A DNA stretch of 64,000 nt from an uncultured Chthonomonadales bacterium. Its GTDB lineage: Bacteria; Armatimonadota; Chthonomonadetes; Chthonomonadales; CAJBBX01. Under the pieces are notes generated by a model that was given only the letters and a program-made list of their open reading frames with translations, ran no database searches and was not told the origin of the DNA. Numbering within the stretch: the stretch's first letter is position 1; every line of letters begins with the position of its first letter. The position numbers and the translations under genes were made by a program. Of the stretch, positions 60,309-64,000 are shown in pieces. The stretch spans positions 124,001 through 188,000 of the forward strand of contig CALLMM010000010.1 in assembly GCA_938005745.1 (NCBI GenBank), in the 5' to 3' direction.

Positions 60309-60475
60309 GGCGGCTCCTCTCGTTCACGGGGGGCGCGGCTCTGCCGCCGGCATCGCTCCGAACAGTAGACCACCTCCTGCCAGACAGCGCGCCATTTTCG
60401 CCGCCACGCAAAGGGGCGTCCGCAGATCGGACAGATCTTCTCCGGCAGATCGCCTTTCTTACGCATACGGGGCAT
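60305..60475 (-). CDS. DUF2256 small zinc-finger protein
   Basis: A 56-residue protein. MPRMRKKGDLPEKICPICGR, then PFAWRRKWRAVWQEV and YCSERCRR: two CxxC-type pairs form a zinc finger with an Arg/Trp-rich loop, the DUF2256 signature. DUF2256 is often adjacent to photolyase-related genes, as here. The stop overlaps the photolyase start by four bases. The short length hides it from a 60-residue cut-off. The function is unknown; a role in photolyase assembly or action is a guess. Confidence 0.85.
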   Translation of the reverse strand: MPRMRKKGDLPEKICPICGRPFAWRRKWRAVWQEVVYCSERCRRQSRAPREREEPP

Positions 60476-60525
60476 GGCGGCAGACTCGTTGCAGGTTTGC
60501 GGGGAGAATCCGGGAGGAGCGGAGG

Positions 60526-61359
60526 CTAACCGGCGGCATCAGGGGCGTGTTCACGCAGCCAGACGCGCAGGGGCACATCGGCGTCGGTCGGGGTGTAGTG
60601 ACCGTTGCAGTTGACGCCCCAGCCGAGCAGCTGGCGGCGGATAGGGGAGGAGCGTTCCCACAGGTGATGGACGGTCATGTCGTCTTTGGTGCGTATCCAG
60701 CGGTAGCCGTAGCCGTAGAAGAGCACCTTGCGAGTGATGGAGGACCAGTTCGGGCTGGCGGTGTGCCACAGGCGGCGGTCAAACAGCACCGCCGTTCCCG
60801 GACGCACACAGACCGGGATCGCGCCCTCCGGCTGTCCGATGCCGTCGGCGGGACGCTCCAGCGTATCGCGCAGATGGCTGCCGGGGATGATCCAGAAGTT
60901 GCCCCGTCCGGGCTGCGAGGCGTCCGACAGAAAGTAGGCGACCTTGAGCGACAGGCGGGGACGCGGATGGCACTCGATCTCGACGTTGACCCGCCCGCTG
61001 TCCTGATGCCAGCCGAAGGTGCGGTTATCTTCCGGCTGTCCGGAGGGGGGCGTGACGATCAGATGGGCATGATAGAGGTAGATGTTCCAGCCGAGGATGT
61101 CCCAGACGGCGGGCAGGATGCGCTCATAGTCCACCAGGTTCACGAAGAGGTCGTCTTCTGGGATAAAGTTGGGGAAGAAGAGCGCGCTGTTCGCCGGAAA
61201 TCCCCTCTCCCGTTCGCGTCGGTAGATTCGATCCGTCGCCTCGGTCAGCGCGGCGACCTGCTCCGGCATCAGAACGTCTTCCCGGATGAGGTATCCCTCC
61301 GTTTCAAACTGACGCCTCTCTTCGGCGGTGAGACGATACTGCAGACAGGACGGGTCCAT
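60526..61359 (-). CDS. Phytanoyl-CoA dioxygenase (PhyH) family protein
   Basis: A 277-residue Fe(II)/2-oxoglutarate oxygenase. The iron ligands are His118 and Asp120 (FGWHQDSG) and His199 (LFDRRLWHTASPN); the 2OG-binding basic residues follow in ITRKVLFYGYGYRW. GAGGAG lies before ATG 61359. It lies 50 bases upstream of the DUF2256-photolyase genes and may be the first gene of that operon. The substrate is unknown; halogenase-like members also exist, but an Asp at 120 argues for hydroxylase chemistry. Confidence 0.9.
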   Translation of the reverse strand: MDPSCLQYRLTAEERRQFETEGYLIREDVLMPEQVAALTEATDRIYRRERERGFPANSALFFPNFIPEDDLFVNLVDYERILPAVWDILGWNIYLYHAHLIVTPPSGQPEDNRTFGWHQDSGRVNVEIECHPRPRLSLKVAYFLSDASQPGRGNFWIIPGSHLRDTLERPADGIGQPEGAIPVCVRPGTAVLFDRRLWHTASPNWSSITRKVLFYGYGYRWIRTKDDMTVHHLWERSSPIRRQLLGWGVNCNGHYTPTDADVPLRVWLREHAPDAAG

Positions 61360-61423
61360 GATCGGCTCCTCTTCGGACAGGCGACCCTGCGCGGGCGGAC
61401 GGCGTGATCACGCCTCGGAGCAG

Positions 61424-62074
61424 CTAACGGCGCCGCGGGGGCGGACCGATCTCCTCGCGGTTTTGCGGCTCATCGGTCAGGCGGGCGTTCAGTCCGCTGA
61501 TCATCTGCGACAGCGCCTGCGAAGTCTGCGCGCCGGTTACCGGCTGCGTTCCCGGTTTGAGCAGGGGCGAACCGGGCCAGATCATGCGGTTCTTCGCCAG
61601 AAAGTCCAGGGAGGCGAAGGAGGGGTCGCTGCGGGGAACGTCCGTCAGCGTGACCGGAGGCGGAAGCGCTTCGGAGGTGTTGTAGACCTTGCCGGTCGCT
61701 TTCGGCAGTCCCTGCGCCGCATAGAGCGCGAGCCGGTGAATGACCGCCGCCAGTTCATACCGGGTGACCGGGCGGTCCCGCCAGCTCTTTGCCTTGATCT
61801 TCTCGTTCACGCGGGGCGCGCCGGTCTTCTGCCACTTTCCGGCTTCCAGCGACTTCGCCAGCCGCTCCAGAATGACGATCAGCTCCCGGCGCGTAACCGT
61901 GCGCGTCCCGTTAAACTTTCCGCCCGGCGCCCCCATGATATTCAGGCGCACCACCTCCAGGACTGCCGGGCGCGCCCAGTGACCGTTCGGAACATCGCGC
62001 AGGGTCTGCGCGTTCGCCGTCAGAGCCAGGAGTATCGCCGCGCCCGTCAGGGCGAGAGTGGTTGCAAACCGCAT
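61424..62074 (-). CDS. Secreted SLH-domain-like protein
   Basis: A 216-residue protein with a signal peptide (MRFATTLALTGAAILLALTANA). One S-layer-homology-type repeat follows (LRDVPNGHWARPAVLEVVRL with NGTRTVTRRELIVILERLAK) and weaker ones (SWRDRPVTRYELAAVIHRLA; LTDVPRSDPSFASLDFLAKN with QPVTGAQTSQALSQMI). SLH domains tie proteins to pyruvylated wall polymers or, in diderms, appear in porins. No barrel follows here. AAAGGA precedes the ATG. It lies 36 bases downstream of mreB, in a wall-synthesis group. Confidence 0.8.
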   Translation of the reverse strand: MRFATTLALTGAAILLALTANAQTLRDVPNGHWARPAVLEVVRLNIMGAPGGKFNGTRTVTRRELIVILERLAKSLEAGKWQKTGAPRVNEKIKAKSWRDRPVTRYELAAVIHRLALYAAQGLPKATGKVYNTSEALPPPVTLTDVPRSDPSFASLDFLAKNRMIWPGSPLLKPGTQPVTGAQTSQALSQMISGLNARLTDEPQNREEIGPPPRRR

Positions 62075-62110
62075 AAGAGATCCTTTCCTGGAAAACCTGT
62101 CCGTATTGCG

Positions 62111-63136
62111 TTAACTGCCGGAGACGAACTGCCGCGCCTCGCTTTGGCGGATGGCGGGGAACTCCTCCAGGGCGCGCCCCGTCCCGATGGCAACGCAGGA
62201 GAGCGGGTCTTCCGCGACGTGCACCGGGATGTCGGTGGCGACCGAGAGGAGCCTGTCCAGCCCGCGCAGCAGCGCGCCGCCGCCGGTCAGCCAGACGCCG
62301 CGCTCGATGATGTCGGCGGAGAGTTCCGGGGGGGTCTGCTCCAGCACCGCCTTGACGCGCTCCACGATCTGTGTGATCGGTTCCGCCAGCGCCTCCCGTA
62401 TCTCGACCGAGGTTACCTGCACCGTGCGGGGCAGTCCGGCGACCAGGTCGCGCCCGCGCACATCCATCGTCATCTCCTCCTCCAGCGGGTAGGCGGAGCC
62501 GATCTTGATCTTGATCTCTTCGGCAGTTCGGTCGCCGATCATCAGGTTATGCGCGCTTTTGATGTGGCGCATGATCACCTCGTCCATCTTGTTGCCGCCG
62601 ACCCGCAGGCTGCGTGAGATGCAGATGCCCTCCAGCGAGATCACGGCGATATCGGTCGTCCCGCCCCCGATATCCACCACCATATTGCCGCCCGGATTGG
62701 AGATCGGCAGACCCGCGCCGATCGCCGCCGCCATCGGCTCCTCGATGGTATACGCCTCTCCCGCGCCCGCCTCCCGCGCCGCCTGAAGCACGGCGCGCCG
62801 CTCCACGCTGGTAACGCCGGAGGGGACGCAGACCAGCACGCGGGGCTTGAAGATCCGCTTGCGCCCGATCACCTTGTTGATCAGGTGTTCGAGCATGCGC
62901 TGGGTGGTGGTGTAGTCGGCGATGACCCCCTCGGACATCGGGCGGATAGCGACGATATTGCCGGGCGTGCGCCCGATCATCATCCGCGCCTCCTCGCCGA
63001 CCGCCAGCACCTTTTTGGTGGAGGTGGACATCGCGACAACGGACGGCTCGCGCAGAACGATCCCCTTGCCGCGCATATAGACCAGAATATTCGCCGTACC
63101 GAGGTCAATCCCCAGTTCCGGGGTTAAGCTGAACAT
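62111..63136 (-). CDS. mreB: Rod-shape-determining actin homologue MreB
   Basis: A 341-residue bacterial actin: [20 protein letters not shown] (phosphate 1), [53 protein letters not shown] (phosphate 2) and [16 protein letters not shown] (adenosine). It forms filaments that guide lateral wall synthesis. ATG 63136 is chosen, with GAGG 5 bases upstream and the normal [13 protein letters not shown] start; GTG 63148 overlaps the murA stop (GTGA). mreC and mreD do not follow, though they usually do. Confidence 0.96.
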   Translation of the reverse strand: MFSLTPELGIDLGTANILVYMRGKGIVLREPSVVAMSTSTKKVLAVGEEARMMIGRTPGNIVAIRPMSEGVIADYTTTQRMLEHLINKVIGRKRIFKPRVLVCVPSGVTSVERRAVLQAAREAGAGEAYTIEEPMAAAIGAGLPISNPGGNMVVDIGGGTTDIAVISLEGICISRSLRVGGNKMDEVIMRHIKSAHNLMIGDRTAEEIKIKIGSAYPLEEEMTMDVRGRDLVAGLPRTVQVTSVEIREALAEPITQIVERVKAVLEQTPPELSADIIERGVWLTGGGALLRGLDRLLSVATDIPVHVAEDPLSCVAIGTGRALEEFPAIRQSEARQFVSGS

Positions 63137-63144
63137 CAAACGCC

Positions 63145-64000
63145 TCACTGCTCTTCCGGCACGCTGCGCTCGATCTGCGCTCCCAGCCCCTGCAGCCGAT
63201 GGACGATATTTTCGTAGCCGCGATCAATATGCTCGATCCCGGACACTTCGGTGCTGCCCTCCGCCGCCATGCCGGCGCAGATCAACGCCGCGCCGGCGCG
63301 CAGATCGGTCGCGGTAACGGGCGCGCCGGTCAGACGCTCTACGCCCGTGATCACGGCGGTGCGTCCCTCTACCCGGATATCGGCCCCCATGCGGTTCATC
63401 TCGTTGACATAGCGGAAGCGGCTCTCGTAGACCGTCTCGGTGATGACCGAGGTTCCGTCCGCAATGGAGAGCAGCGCGCCGAACGGCTGCTGCATATCGG
63501 TCGGAAAGCCCGGGTGGGGCATGGTCTTGATGTCTACGGGATGCAGGCGTCCCACGCGCCGCACGCGCATCCCTTCTGCGCCTTCGGTTACCTCCACGCC
63601 CGCCTCGCCGAGTTTGCTGATGACCGGGCGCAGGTGCTCGCCGACGGCGTTCTCGATCAGAATATCGCCTCCGGTCATGGCGGCGGCGATCGCGTAGGTT
63701 CCCGCCTCCAGACGATCCGGGATGATGCTGTACTCTCCGCCGCTCAGCCGCTCCACGCCGTGAATGGTGATGGTGCCGGTGCCGGCTCCCTCGATCTGCG
63801 CGCCGAGGGTCTTCAGGAAGTTCGCCAGGTCTACGATCTCCGGCTCGGTGGCGCAGTTTTCGATGACGGTGACGCCGGGAACCAGACAGGCGGCGGTCAT
63901 CAGGTGCTGGGTGGCTCCCGCGCTCTGAAAGTCCAGATAGATATTTGCGCCGCGCAGACGACGTGACTCCGCCGAATAGACGCCGTGTTCGATATGGATA
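63145..64000 (-). CDS. murA: UDP-GlcNAc 1-carboxyvinyltransferase MurA (5' partial)
   Basis: The C-terminal 284 residues of MurA; the N-terminus lies beyond the right window edge. It catalyses the first committed step of peptidoglycan synthesis. Seen are [38 protein letters not shown], the [20 protein letters not shown] block with the conserved Asp, and the closing [17 protein letters not shown]. The reading frame is open to the edge. The active-site Cys loop is not in view. It probably leads a murA-mreB-SLH operon. Confidence 0.95.
   Translation of the reverse strand, partial: IHIEHGVYSAESRRLRGANIYLDFQSAGATQHLMTAACLVPGVTVIENCATEPEIVDLANFLKTLGAQIEGAGTGTITIHGVERLSGGEYSIIPDRLEAGTYAIAAAMTGGDILIENAVGEHLRPVISKLGEAGVEVTEGAEGMRVRRVGRLHPVDIKTMPHPGFPTDMQQPFGALLSIADGTSVITETVYESRFRYVNEMNRMGADIRVEGRTAVITGVERLTGAPVTATDLRAGAALICAGMAAEGSTEVSGIEHIDRGYENIVHRLQGLGAQIERSVPEEQ

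Noticed and set aside
1-64000. tRNA, rRNA, CRISPR arrays, insertion sequences and prophage genes
   Set aside because: I scanned for T-loop-like sequences, regularly spaced repeats and transposase or integrase motifs and saw none that hold up.

Overview
The window is 64 kb of GC-rich chromosome from a diderm, LPS-making bacterium. No phage, transposase, CRISPR array, rRNA or tRNA is visible. A pseudopilin with an H-x9-DG-like C-terminus, DUF1080, DUF1501 and Gfo/Idh/MocA proteins, lone PhyH oxygenases and several six-hairpin-glycosidase-like proteins, together with a full lipid A pathway and an SLH-type protein, point to Armatimonadota or a related lineage. That assignment is inference from gene content; there is no marker RNA in the window.

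Layout. 1-10.8 kb: housekeeping and envelope genes, namely a double retropepsin-like protein (cut by the left edge), DUF1080, a pseudopilin, a membrane-tethered CxxCxGxG protein, a polysaccharide deacetylase-phosphodiester glycosidase fusion, a ComEC-like metallo-beta-lactamase, a first Skp/OmpH, a DUF885 peptidase, a possible BrxA-like protein, an SRAP/YedK DNA-crosslink protein, a PEBP lipoprotein and a small zinc-ribbon protein. 10.8-23.4 kb: a secreted glycosidase-like protein coupled to archaeal-type phosphoglycerate mutase, a TIM-barrel isomerase, a LolA/DUF2092-like protein, DUF1501, an orphan ABC-2 permease, DUF3667, a phosphohexomutase, an oxidoreductase and lipA.

23.4-44.9 kb is an outer-membrane biogenesis island on one strand: tamB-like, ECF sigma factor, bamA, ompH, a coiled-coil lipoprotein, lpxD, lpxC, fabZ, lpxA, lpxB, an MsbA-like exporter, a DUF374 acyltransferase, a GT-C glycosyltransferase, waaA and lpxK, closed by a rho-independent terminator. 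Together these make lipid A-Kdo, flip it, and insert or assemble outer-membrane proteins. LpxH/LpxI, the late acyltransferase LpxL and the Lpt bridge are not in the window.

44.9-54.9 kb: a REP-like palindromic repeat, a beta-helix protein and a second six-hairpin-like protein, a 3' remnant of a PhyH oxygenase gene, a possible small secreted peptide, DUF512 (probably leaderless), GlcNAc kinase-nanE, an M20 amidohydrolase and a UDP-glucuronate decarboxylase-like enzyme. 55-64 kb is mostly minus strand: pepC-nuclease-anmK, a PhyH-DUF2256-FeS photolyase-B-box operon, and murA-mreB-SLH at the right edge (murA is cut).

Regulatory signals: three good TTGAC(n17-18)TATAAT promoters, a set of extended -10 boxes of the form TGCTAT(A/G)AT, and several long GC-rich hairpins without a U-tract at gene 3' ends.
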